A stretch of 64,000 nucleotides of DNA. It comes from Sphingomonadales bacterium. GTDB taxonomy: Bacteria > Pseudomonadota > Alphaproteobacteria > Sphingomonadales > Sphingomonadaceae. Shown in pieces: positions 16,748 to 24,904 of this stretch. The stretch's first letter is position 1; every line of letters starts with the position of its first letter. The translations under genes and the position numbers were made by a program. Below the pieces are notes generated by a model. It was not told the DNA's origin. It saw nothing but the letters and a program-made list of their open reading frames with translations, and made no database searches. The stretch lies in assembly GCA_027490095.1 (NCBI GenBank), contig JAIXYT010000029.1, positions 1-64,000 on the forward strand, in the 5' to 3' direction.

Positions 16748-18958
16748 TCAGAAGTTGAAGCCGGCCATCACCGAGATGGTGCGCGGCGGGCCGTAGTAGC
16801 CGATGATCGAGTTGCCGAGCAGCGCGCCGGGGAAGTTGTAGCCGCCCACGCGGTAGAGCTCGTTGGTCAGGTTCCGGCCCTGCACGCCCAGCGTGAAGCG
16901 GTTGTCCTCGGACGTCCAGTTCACCGCCACATCCGCGATCACCGTCGCAGGCTGGTCGAGCAGCGCGTTCGGAATCTCGAACATCGACTGTTGCGAACGC
17001 AGCGCGACCGCCGGGATGATGTCCAGCCGGCCGCCGAACAGCGGGTTCGACCAGGTCAGGTTGGCGTTCACCACATAGCGCGGCGTGTTCTGGAAGACCC
17101 GTTGGTCGGCGACGTCGATCGGCGTGGTGCCGCCGGCGATGAAGGTCAGGAACTCGTTGTATTCGGCAAAGGTGTAGCCGAAGGCGAGGTTGAACTGCAG
17201 ATTGTCCGTCGGGATTGCGCGCATCTCCAGCTCGAAGCCATAGATGGTCGCCTGGCCGGCATTGTCCACGACCGAGGCGACGCCGACGTTGGGCGGCGGC
17301 TGCACGGCCTGCACGGTCACCTGCTGGTCCTTGTAGTCCGAATAGAAGGCGGCCGCATTGATGAACAGCCGGCGGTCCAGGAAGGCGCCCTTGAAGCCCA
17401 GTTCCCAGCTGTCGATGAATTCCGGCTCATAGCCGTTCACGGTGCTGGGGATGAAAATGGCGTCGCCGCGCATGTCGAACCCGCCCGACTTGAAGCCGCG
17501 ACCCCAGCTTGCATAGACGTTCAGGTCTTCGGTCGGCTGGTAGCTGAGCGAGATGCGGGGCGTGAACGCCTCGAAGCTGCGGTCGTTCGTATAGTCCGTC
17601 CGCGTTCGGAAGAAGCGGGCATTCGGGTTGCCGAAGAAGGGCGAGCGGATGCCGAGCCAGTCCTGCCGGAGCACCGTCGCGGTCTTGTCGTCCTTCGTCC
17701 ACCTGAGGCCGGCCGAGATCTTGAACTGTTCGGTCAGATCATAGGAAAAGTCGCCGAAGAAGGCGATCGACTTGGTATCGACCCGGCCGGCGGTGAAGGT
17801 GGTGAGGCCGGCGTTGCCGATCACGGTGTCGAAGGCGCCCTCGGCCCGGCCATCGAGGTAGAAGCCGCCGATCACGCCCTGCAGCCTGTCGCCCTCGATC
17901 AGCAGCTGGACTTCCTGGGTCCACTGGTCGTCCTCGTAATAGGCCGGAATGTCCAGCACGGGCCCGGGCGTGTTGTCGAAGTCGATCAGCGTGTCCGTCC
18001 GCCCGTCGCGGTAGGCCGTGATCGACTTGAACGTCAGCGTCTGGTTGATCGGGATCTCGGCCGTCAGGCTGACCCCTTGCGTCATCACCTTGTTGTCGTC
18101 GCCGATGCCGGCGCGGGTGTCGAATACGCTCTCGGTCGGCTGGAAGGCCGGGAGGCCCAGGTTGCCGGTGAGCCGGGTGCCATGGCGGGCGTTGCTGTTG
18201 TCCTCGGTGCGGTCGGCCGCCAGGCGCACGAAGACGCTGCCATTGTCGAACTCGGCCGAAAGCCGCCCGGCCAGCACATCCTTGTTGTAGGCTTCCGCGC
18301 CGGTCGTCAGGTTGGTGCCGAAGCCGTCACGCTGCAGCCAGGCAACCGCGCCGCCGATGGCGAAATTCTCGCCAAGCGGGATGGCGATGTTCCCGACCAG
18401 GTCGATCTGGTTGTAGCTGCCGTAGGTGGCGCGCGCATTGCCCCGGAACTCGTTGCCGAGCCGCTTGGTCACATATTTGATCGCGCCGCCGATGGTGTTG
18501 CGGCCATAGAGCGTACCCTGCGGCCCGCGCAGGATCTCGATCCGCTCCACGTCGAACACGTCAAGCACGGCGCCCTGCGGACGGGCGATGTAGACGTCGT
18601 CGACATAGAGGCCGACGCCCGGCTCGAAGCCCCACAGCGGATCCTGCTGGCCAACGCCGCGGATGAAGGCGATGAGGGTGGAGTTGGACCCGCGTGCCAC
18701 CTGCAGCGTGAGGTTGGGCGTCTGCCGCTGCAGCGCGGTGATGTCCTGCGCACCCTGTGCGATCAGCGCGTCGCCGGAGAAAGTGGTAACCGCGATCGGC
18801 ACCTCGAGCAGGCTCTCGTCACGACGACGGGCCGACACGATGATGTCGCCCGATGCGGCCTCTTCAACGGCGGCCGTCTGAGGTGCATCCTGGGCAGTTG
18901 CAGGGTAGGCAAGGCCCATGGCGAGGGCGAGCAAGGAAAGGTGGCGAGTGGCAGGCAT
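16748..18958 (-). CDS. TonB-dependent outer-membrane receptor
   Basis: A 736-residue receptor of usual length. ATG 18958 has AGGGAGAGA upstream, followed by a signal peptide (LSLLALAMGLAYPATA). The plug domain contains DIIVSARRRDESLLEVPIAV (TonB-box/plug start), NTIGGAIKYVTKRLG and RGPQGTLYGRN. The rest is a 22-strand barrel, ending in the outer-membrane signature with C-terminal Phe (SVMAGFNF). IRGVGQQDPLWGFEPGVGLY is typical of sphingomonad receptors for unknown, often aromatic or carbohydrate, substrates. It is divergent from the TetR gene, which may control it. Confidence 0.93.
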   Translation of the reverse strand: MPATRHLSLLALAMGLAYPATAQDAPQTAAVEEAASGDIIVSARRRDESLLEVPIAVTTFSGDALIAQGAQDITALQRQTPNLTLQVARGSNSTLIAFIRGVGQQDPLWGFEPGVGLYVDDVYIARPQGAVLDVFDVERIEILRGPQGTLYGRNTIGGAIKYVTKRLGNEFRGNARATYGSYNQIDLVGNIAIPLGENFAIGGAVAWLQRDGFGTNLTTGAEAYNKDVLAGRLSAEFDNGSVFVRLAADRTEDNSNARHGTRLTGNLGLPAFQPTESVFDTRAGIGDDNKVMTQGVSLTAEIPINQTLTFKSITAYRDGRTDTLIDFDNTPGPVLDIPAYYEDDQWTQEVQLLIEGDRLQGVIGGFYLDGRAEGAFDTVIGNAGLTTFTAGRVDTKSIAFFGDFSYDLTEQFKISAGLRWTKDDKTATVLRQDWLGIRSPFFGNPNARFFRTRTDYTNDRSFEAFTPRISLSYQPTEDLNVYASWGRGFKSGGFDMRGDAIFIPSTVNGYEPEFIDSWELGFKGAFLDRRLFINAAAFYSDYKDQQVTVQAVQPPPNVGVASVVDNAGQATIYGFELEMRAIPTDNLQFNLAFGYTFAEYNEFLTFIAGGTTPIDVADQRVFQNTPRYVVNANLTWSNPLFGGRLDIIPAVALRSQQSMFEIPNALLDQPATVIADVAVNWTSEDNRFTLGVQGRNLTNELYRVGGYNFPGALLGNSIIGYYGPPRTISVMAGFNF

Positions 18959-19020
18959 CTGTCTCTCCCTAAGGCGGCAGCCCGTTTTCGGGCTTGCGGT
19001 GATCTTGGCGTCCGGCCTAG

Positions 19021-19057
19021 TGAAACATGAATCAATATTCAACTTGAAACCTGAATC
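19021..19057. promoter_or_regulatory. Repeat-containing operator region between the TonB receptor and TetR genes
   Basis: TGAAACATGAATC (19021-19033) and TGAAACCTGAATC (19045-19057) are direct repeats 24 bases apart with one mismatch. Between them lies the inverted repeat TGAAT-caat-ATTCA (19028-19041). The stretch is AT-rich relative to its surroundings and sits in the 126-base divergent promoter region, so it is a likely binding site for the adjacent TetR protein. Confidence 0.5.
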
Positions 19058-19084
19058 GGGTTCGAGAATCTGGGGAGAAACCGG

Positions 19085-19729
19085 GTGAGCGATGCAGCGA
19101 TGCCACAGCCCGCAGCCGACACGGTGACAGAGGGGCAGCCGGGCCTGATCGTTCCCAAGACGGAACGCGGCCGCCGAACCCTGCGCGCCCTCCTGGACGC
19201 CGCGGCGCTGGAGTTCGGCGCCAATGGATTCCACGCCACCGGCATCACCGACATCACCCGGAGGGCCGGCGTCGCGCTCGGCAGCTTCTACACCTACTTC
19301 GCCAGCAAGGAGGACATCTTCCGCGCCCTGGTCAGCGACCTGTCGGGCCAGGTGAAGACCGAGGTCGCGCCCCATGTGGAGGCGGCGCCCGACGCGCTCT
19401 CGCGCGAACGGGCGGCGCTGGCCGGCTTCCTCGATTTCGTGACCCGCCAGCAGCTCATCTACCGCATCATCGACGAGGCGGAGTTCGTGGCGCCCGACGC
19501 CTACCAGGGCCATTACCGCAAGACTGTCGCGCGCATCGCCGCCCGATTGGAGGATGGCGCTGCGAAAGGCGAACTGCGTGCGGGGGTCGGCGAAGTGGAA
19601 GCCTGGGCAATCGCGGGCATGAACGTGTTTCTGGGCCTGCGCTACGGCGTCTGGGGTGAAGGCGAAGAGCTGTCCGAGGTGGTGGCCCGCGCGCACCGTC
19701 TGGTGGCCGAGGGGCTGGGCCGGCGCTGA
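19085..19729 (+). CDS. TetR-family transcriptional regulator
   Basis: A 214-residue regulator. The N-terminal HTH reads LLDAAALEFGANGFHATGIT, DITRRAGVALGSFYTYFASK, EDIFRALV, a standard TetR DNA-binding domain at about residues 25-80. The C-terminal ligand domain is not identifiable. It begins at GTG 19085. It probably represses the divergent TonB receptor and itself through the repeats at 19021-19057. Confidence 0.9.
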   Translation: MSDAAMPQPAADTVTEGQPGLIVPKTERGRRTLRALLDAAALEFGANGFHATGITDITRRAGVALGSFYTYFASKEDIFRALVSDLSGQVKTEVAPHVEAAPDALSRERAALAGFLDFVTRQQLIYRIIDEAEFVAPDAYQGHYRKTVARIAARLEDGAAKGELRAGVGEVEAWAIAGMNVFLGLRYGVWGEGEELSEVVARAHRLVAEGLGRR

Positions 19730-19732
19730 CGC

Positions 19733-21361
19733 TCAGCCCTTCACGGGGATCCCGGCACGCCGACAGGGCTCGACAAGGCGGCGGCAGAAATCCGGAACCG
19801 TGCCCGTCTCCTTCCAGTAGGCGACAAGGCCCATGCCCTTCAGCAGCTCGAGGAAGCGCGGATCGGCGTGCAGCCTGTCCATGGGCGGGCGGAACAGCAG
19901 CTCGGTGTGGCGATCGTCGCCGACCGCGAAGTTGCGCTGGTTGTGGAAGCGCTGCTTTGGCACCGCCTCAATGGGCGACAGATACAGCAGGCGGGCAAAG
20001 CGGAACGCATCGTCGGGCCTGTCGAGGGCGGCGGACACGCGGATCGCATTTTCCATATAGCCCTGGCCCAGCTTTACCAGCTGGTCGTAGCGGGCGATCA
20101 CGGCGTCGGCTGCGGCGCGGTCACCGGTTGCGATGGCCTCGGCCATCTGCCGCACAATGTCGATCTCTTCGCGCGGAATGTCGACCGGCCAGGCGTCGCG
20201 GTTGTCGACGAACACGACCGCTTCACGCGCGCGCCCGGTGTACATCAGGAAATAGGCGCGGTTGAACCAGGCGAGATAGTTCTGCGGCCACAAGCGGACG
20301 AGGTCGGCGGTTGCCCGGTCGGCTTCGTCGAGCCGGCCCATCGCAAACAGGGCGGATGCGCGACCGACCTGTGGATAAAGCGCAGCCGGATTCGACCTGG
20401 AGGCGCGTTCGATGATCGCCCAGGCTTCGGAATTGCGGCCGACGAACTGCAGGAAACGGGCGTAATTGCCGAGCCGGCCACCGCCGGCCGCATTGGCTTC
20501 GCGCTCGAGCTTCTCATGGGCGCTCCAGCGCCCATAGGGTGAGCTCAGATTGGCGCGGGCAAGTATGGCCTCCGGCTGGCCTGGATCAAGCACGAGCGCC
20601 CGTTCGATTGCGGCTTCGGCGCGTCGGGCGACGGCCGGCTGCTCCTCGGGCGGCGTGCGGAAAGTGATGACGGAGTAGCCGAGCGCGAGGGCGCCCCAGG
20701 CCTGCGCCGAATTGGGCGCACGGGTCGTCGCCTCCTGCAGTTGGGCGACGCCCTGCAGGACGCGGCTTGGCGAATGCTCGGCCAGGGCGGCGCGGCCCCG
20801 TTCCAGCAGCGCAGCAGCAGCTGGATCGAGGGGTGCCGCAGCAGGCGCAAAGCTCGCGGACGGGCGCGGCTGCACGACAAGAATGCCGGCGATGACGGCG
20901 ACAGCAAGCACGCCCCCCGCAAGCAGGAGGCGAAGCTTCCGCCCCGTTCCAGCCGCCGGGACAGGTGCCTCGAGCCCGGTCGACCGGGGCTCCGGCTCCG
21001 GCCGGCCGGGCTGCTGCGGCGCGGGTTGCAGGGGCACAGGCTGAACGGTTGCCCGCAGGCGGTAGCCAACCCGTGGAATGGTCTCGATCGAGAAGGCGCC
21101 GCTTTCGGCCGCTATGCGGCGGAGCTTTGCGACCGCCCGCTGGATTGCGTCGTCGGAGACGGCAAGCCCCTCCCAGCAGGATTGGACGAGCCTGTCGCGG
21201 GAGACGGTGTGGCCTTCGGCGCGGGCCAGCGCGACAAGCAGCATCATCACCCGTGGCTCGAGCGTGTCGCGCCCGGTCGGCCCCTCGATTTCACGTGATT
21301 CCGGCCGGACCGTCAGCGGCCCGATCGAGAAGTCCGGCTCGGCTGCGAGATCCATGCGCAT
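19733..21361 (-). CDS. Winged-helix (OmpR/CadC-like), membrane-anchored TPR regulator
   Basis: A 542-residue protein. The N-terminal winged helix (about residues 10-105) has RVMMLLVALARAEGHTVSRD, then WEGLAVSDDAIQRAVAKLRR and IETIPRVGYRLRATV, the OmpR/CadC type. A Pro-rich linker is followed by one transmembrane helix (LLLAGGVLAVAVIAGILVV, about 140-160) and a large periplasmic TPR-like domain (AIERALVLDPGQPEAILARA). The start at 21361 follows a GGGAGAG site. The head-membrane-TPR design matches ToxR/CadC-type one-component signalling. The ligand and target are unknown. Confidence 0.8.
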   Translation of the reverse strand: MRMDLAAEPDFSIGPLTVRPESREIEGPTGRDTLEPRVMMLLVALARAEGHTVSRDRLVQSCWEGLAVSDDAIQRAVAKLRRIAAESGAFSIETIPRVGYRLRATVQPVPLQPAPQQPGRPEPEPRSTGLEAPVPAAGTGRKLRLLLAGGVLAVAVIAGILVVQPRPSASFAPAAAPLDPAAAALLERGRAALAEHSPSRVLQGVAQLQEATTRAPNSAQAWGALALGYSVITFRTPPEEQPAVARRAEAAIERALVLDPGQPEAILARANLSSPYGRWSAHEKLEREANAAGGGRLGNYARFLQFVGRNSEAWAIIERASRSNPAALYPQVGRASALFAMGRLDEADRATADLVRLWPQNYLAWFNRAYFLMYTGRAREAVVFVDNRDAWPVDIPREEIDIVRQMAEAIATGDRAAADAVIARYDQLVKLGQGYMENAIRVSAALDRPDDAFRFARLLYLSPIEAVPKQRFHNQRNFAVGDDRHTELLFRPPMDRLHADPRFLELLKGMGLVAYWKETGTVPDFCRRLVEPCRRAGIPVKG

Positions 21362-21420
21362 GCACTCTCCCGGCGGCACCTGGCCGCCGGGATGTGCATA
21401 CAGGAAGGTTGCACCCCCTG

Positions 21421-21741
21421 TCACCGGGCAGCCAGTGCCACCCCGTCGCGTTCGGCCGCCGCGAGCTGGAGCGCCTGGCGGGCGGTGGGCAGCGACTGCC
21501 GACCCACGCCGGCCATCACCTGGTCCGCGCACGCGGTGCGGGCACTGCGCGGATGGACATCGCGGCACAGCCGGCGGGCCGACTCCTCGACCGAAGCCAG
21601 GAATCGGGCGCGGCCAGCGACGGTCTTCAGTTCGGCATAGGGTGTCCGGATCACGAGCCCCGCGCCGGTATGGATGACGTCAGGTGCCGCAAGGGCGGGC
21701 GCTGCAAGGGCAAGGGCGATCAGGCAAAGGGTGGTCTTCAT
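21421..21741 (-). CDS. UrcA-family secreted protein
   Basis: A 106-residue exported protein. Signal peptide: MKTTLCLIALALAAPALAA. The mature part carries the UrcA pattern: VIRTPYAELKTVAGRARFLA, then VEESARRLCRDVHP and a second Cys in ARTACADQVM, so one disulfide is likely. UrcA proteins are common in Sphingomonadales and Caulobacterales and have no known activity. The open frame extends 16 codons upstream, but the signal peptide fixes the start at 21741. Confidence 0.7.
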   Translation of the reverse strand: MKTTLCLIALALAAPALAAPDVIHTGAGLVIRTPYAELKTVAGRARFLASVEESARRLCRDVHPRSARTACADQVMAGVGRQSLPTARQALQLAAAERDGVALAAR

Positions 21742-21896
21742 GGCGGATGCTCCCCGGTTCGGCCCGGCGGGATGTCGGGCATGGGGCAAGCATCAGGGGA
21801 TTCAGACTTTTCCGACAGGACCACGGCCCGACTTTTGGCCGTCTGCCGGCCGGCCGCCTGCCGACCTTTTGCCGACCATGGCGAGCCCGGGTCGGC

Positions 21897-22280
21897 TCAG
21901 CCCGGCAGGAAGCGCGACGCGAGGTCCTTTGCAATCCGCGCCGGGCGGCGGGTCGCGGTGTCGATGCAGCACCAGCTGCTCTGCACTTCGGCGATTATGG
22001 TGTCGCCGCGCTGGATCAAGGTCGTGAAGAAGGCGCGGCTCCCCTGCACACCGGTCGCGACCACGTCGGCAAGGATCGTGTCTTCCAGAAAGGCGGGCGC
22101 GCGGTAGGTGATCTCGTGCTTCAAGGCCACCCACAGATGCTGGGCGACCGCCTCGCTCGGCGCCACCTTCTGCCAATAGCTGATCACCGCGTCCTGCACC
22201 CACTTCAGGTACACGGCGTTGTTCACATGCCCCATGAAGTCGATGTCGGCAGGGGTGATGCGGATGCTGTGCTGGTACAT
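21897..22280 (-). CDS. Acyl-CoA thioesterase (hotdog fold, 4HBT-like)
   Basis: A 127-residue hotdog-fold enzyme hydrolysing acyl-CoA thioesters. The active-site segment is PADIDFMGHVNNAVYLKWVQ, the 4-hydroxybenzoyl-CoA thioesterase/FadM pattern with catalytic Asp and the conserved GHVNN. LKHEITYRAPAFLEDTI follows. ATG 22280 is chosen over the upstream 22334 because homology starts there. Confidence 0.85.
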   Translation of the reverse strand: MYQHSIRITPADIDFMGHVNNAVYLKWVQDAVISYWQKVAPSEAVAQHLWVALKHEITYRAPAFLEDTILADVVATGVQGSRAFFTTLIQRGDTIIAEVQSSWCCIDTATRRPARIAKDLASRFLPG

Positions 22281-22351
22281 GGCGCCTTCGATTCGATCCC
22301 GACGCCACGCTAGCTTGTCCACGCTGCACTGCACAAGCGACGTGGAGTCGC

Positions 22352-23218
22352 TCAGCCCCGCCAGCCGGTCTGCGACCGCACCTCGTGCCAGACCATCTCG
22401 CCCAGCCGTCGGCTGACCGGCCCCGGCCTGCCCTCCCCCACCGGCGCACCGTCCAGTGCAACGATCGGAAGGATCGGCGCCGTCGTCGAGGTCAGGAACA
22501 GTTCGGGCGCCGCGCGTGCCTCCTCCAGGGTGAAGGGGCGCTCCACCACCTCCATCTGCGCGGCGCGGGCGAGATCGAGCAGCGTGTCGCGGGCGATTCC
22601 CGGGAGGATACGCGCCGAAACCGGGTGGGTGACGATCCGCCCGTCGCCATCCACCATGTACATGTTGGTGGAGCCGCCCTCGGTCACCTCCCCCTCCTTA
22701 ACGAACAGCGCCTCAAAAGCGCCGGCGGCCTTCGCCTCCTGCTTGGCGAGCACCGCCGGCAGCAAGCCCGTCGTCTTCAGGTCGCAGCGCGCCCAGCGCT
22801 GGTCCGGCAGGCTGATCGCCGACACGCCTTTCTCAAGCTGCGGCAGGCGCTGGGCGAAATCGAAGCGGCGCGCCGTCAACACCAGGGTCGGCGCAATGCC
22901 GGCCGGAAAGCCATGGTCGCGCTTCGCGGCGCCGCGGCTGACCTGGATGTAGAGCAGGCCGTCGGTATGGCGGCTCATGGCGACAAGGCGGCGCGCGATC
23001 TGCAGCAGGGCAGCATCGCCCGGCGCGCCCTCGATGAACAGCGCCGCAAGGCCCCGGCGAAGGCGCCACAGATGCTTGTCCCAGTCGAGGAAGCGGCCGT
23101 TCAGGAAGGCGACGACCTCGTAGAGGCTGTCGGCAAACTGGAACCCCCGGTCCTCGACCGAGACTCCGGCGCTGGCGATGGGGCCGTAACGGCCATTGAC
23201 ATAGGCGACTGCTGGCAT
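22352..23218 (-). CDS. D-amino-acid aminotransferase (class IV, PLP)
   Basis: A 288-residue fold-type IV PLP enzyme, like D-alanine aminotransferase or branched-chain aminotransferase. Visible features are YVNGRYGPIASAGVSVEDRG at the N-terminus, RGFQFADSLYEVV, the PLP-lysine segment ARCDLKTTGLLPAVLAKQEA, and EGEVTEGGSTNMYMV (Glu and phosphate binding). The length is standard. It may supply D-Glu or D-Ala. It follows the thioesterase in the same direction with a 71-base gap. Confidence 0.87.
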   Translation of the reverse strand: MPAVAYVNGRYGPIASAGVSVEDRGFQFADSLYEVVAFLNGRFLDWDKHLWRLRRGLAALFIEGAPGDAALLQIARRLVAMSRHTDGLLYIQVSRGAAKRDHGFPAGIAPTLVLTARRFDFAQRLPQLEKGVSAISLPDQRWARCDLKTTGLLPAVLAKQEAKAAGAFEALFVKEGEVTEGGSTNMYMVDGDGRIVTHPVSARILPGIARDTLLDLARAAQMEVVERPFTLEEARAAPELFLTSTTAPILPIVALDGAPVGEGRPGPVSRRLGEMVWHEVRSQTGWRG

Positions 23219-23278
23219 GGCCCCAGCGATTACGCGCCGCAGTTGCCCTGATCAACGCCCGCGCGCATCAGCCGCGGG

Positions 23279-24640
23279 ATGGCTGCCCCACAGATTCTCT
23301 GGTTCCGCCAGGACCTCCGCCTCGCCGACCAGGCGGCGCTTGCCGCTGCGGCCGCCGCCGGCCCGCTGATCCCCGTCTATGTGCTCGACGACGAAAGCGC
23401 CGGCCTTCGCCCAATGGGCGGCGCGGCGCGCTGGTGGCTGCACCACAGCCTGGCCAGCCTTGACGCGAGCCTGAGGGCCCTTGGCGGCCAGCTGCTGCTG
23501 CTGCGGGGGAAAAGCGCCGAGGTGCTGGCGCGCCTCGCTGCCCAGACGGGCGCGAGCGCCGTCCATGCGCTGCGCCACACCGAACCCTGGTGGCCGGCGA
23601 TCGAGGCCATGCTGCCGAACCTGCGGCTGCACGAGGGCACAACCCTGCTGCCACCCGGCCTCTTGAAGACGAAGACCGGCGGGCGCTTCCGCGTCTTCAC
23701 GCCCTATTGGCGGGCGCACACCGCCTGGGGGCCGCCGCCCCGGCCCCGCCCTGCCCCTGCCCGCATCGACTTCGCCGCGATCCCGGCCGGCGACCGGCTG
23801 GAAAACTGGCGCCTGCTGCCGACCAATCCCGACTGGGCACAGGGCTTCGACTGGACCCCCGGCGAGGCCGGCGCCGCCGCTGCGCTGGAGGCCTTTCTCC
23901 CCCGCCTCGCAGCCTACGATGTTCGCCGAGACTTCCCGTCGGAGGCCGCCACATCCTGCCTTTCGGCGCACCTCCACTTCGGCGAGATCTCGGCTGCCGC
24001 CTGCTGGCACGCAGCCGTCGACGCAGCGGATGAGGCCGCGACCGCCTGGACCCGCCAGCTCGTCTGGCGCGACTTCGCGCACGAGACGCTGGACCAGTTC
24101 CCGCACTCGGCAACCGCGCCCCACCGCCCCGAGTTCGACAACATGCCCTGGACGGATACAGATTCGGCCGCAGGCGCCGCCTTGCTGACGGCCTGGCAGC
24201 AGGGGTGCACCGGCTACCCTCTGGTCGATGCCGGAATGCGCCAGCTGTGGGCATGCGGCTGGATGCACAACCGTGTCCGCATGGTGACAGCCAGCTTTCT
24301 GGTGAAGCATCTCCTGATCGACTGGCGCGAAGGCGAACGCTGGTTCTGGGACACGCTGGTCGATGCCGACGCCGCAAACAATGCGATGGGCTGGCAGTGG
24401 GTCATGGGCTCGGGTGTGGACAGCGCGCCCTATTACCGGATCTTCGCCCCCATCGGGCAGAGCGAGAAGTTCGAGGCGGCCGCCTACATCCGCCGCTGGG
24501 TGCCGGAGCTGGCGGGCCTTCGCGACCACGAGATCCACGGGCCGTTCGAGCGCGGCTACCGCGGCTATCCGGCGCCCATCGTGGACCACAAATGGGCGCG
24601 GGAACGGGCGCTTGGGGCGTACCAGGGGCTAAGGGGCTAG
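23279..24640 (+). CDS. phrB: Deoxyribodipyrimidine photolyase
   Basis: A 453-residue class I photolyase that repairs cyclobutane pyrimidine dimers with light. The N-terminal antenna domain starts IWFRQDLRLADQAALAAA. The FAD-binding C-terminal domain contains WTRQLVWRDFAHETL, GYPLVDAGMRQLWACGWMHN, RVRMVTASFLVKHLLIDWRE and WFWDTLVDADAANNAMGWQW. FAD-binding and electron-transfer Trp residues appear in place. It is convergent with the sugar transferase gene. Confidence 0.94.
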   Translation: MAAPQILWFRQDLRLADQAALAAAAAAGPLIPVYVLDDESAGLRPMGGAARWWLHHSLASLDASLRALGGQLLLLRGKSAEVLARLAAQTGASAVHALRHTEPWWPAIEAMLPNLRLHEGTTLLPPGLLKTKTGGRFRVFTPYWRAHTAWGPPPRPRPAPARIDFAAIPAGDRLENWRLLPTNPDWAQGFDWTPGEAGAAAALEAFLPRLAAYDVRRDFPSEAATSCLSAHLHFGEISAAACWHAAVDAADEAATAWTRQLVWRDFAHETLDQFPHSATAPHRPEFDNMPWTDTDSAAGAALLTAWQQGCTGYPLVDAGMRQLWACGWMHNRVRMVTASFLVKHLLIDWREGERWFWDTLVDADAANNAMGWQWVMGSGVDSAPYYRIFAPIGQSEKFEAAAYIRRWVPELAGLRDHEIHGPFERGYRGYPAPIVDHKWARERALGAYQGLRG

Positions 24641-24683
24641 CCGGCCGCGGGCCAAGCCCGCGAGTCCGGCATGAAGCTGCAAC

Positions 24684-24802
24684 GGCGCGAAGCGCCGCAA
24701 GCGCGACTGCGCGCCGCGCCAAGTGGCGCGAAGCCAAGGCGGGCGGATGCCCGCCGCCCGGCGTTTGAGGGACAAGAAAAGGAGACGCGGCAAAGCCGCG
24801 TC
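24684..24802 (+). repeat. Hairpin cluster in the photolyase 3' region
   Basis: Consecutive short perfect stems: GGCGC-gaa-GCGCC (24684-24696), GCGC-GACT-GCGC, CGCGCC-aagt-GGCGCG (to 24730), GGCGGGC-ggat-GCCCGCC (24738-24755) and GACGCGGC-aaa-GCCGCGTC (24784-24802). On the minus strand the last one is followed by a T-rich run, so it could terminate the sugar transferase transcript. The 35 bases at 24696-24730 recur at 61342-61376. Confidence 0.6.
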
Positions 24803-24857
24803 GTCGGACCTGTCGATCGCGGAATGCCCGCAATCGCAGGCCGGCCGGGCGCTGCGC

Positions 24858-24897
24858 GCGAGTCCGTGGATCAGCGCTGCGCGCTGACCACGGCCGC
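24858..24897 (+). repeat. 40-base stem-loop family, copy 1
   Basis: Stem CCG-TGG-a-TCAGCGC, loop TGC, GCGCTGA-CCA-CGG, flanked by GCGAGT and CCGC. It lies 8 bases past the stop codon of the sugar transferase (minus strand). Two relatives flank 43617-43833 and differ by paired, compensatory changes. Confidence 0.65.
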
Positions 24898-24904
24898 GCT
24901 TGGC

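Noticed and set aside
16991-19030. A 679-codon plus-strand ORF opposite the TonB receptor
   Set aside because: Shadow frame; the receptor on the other strand has signal peptide, plug, barrel and terminal Phe.
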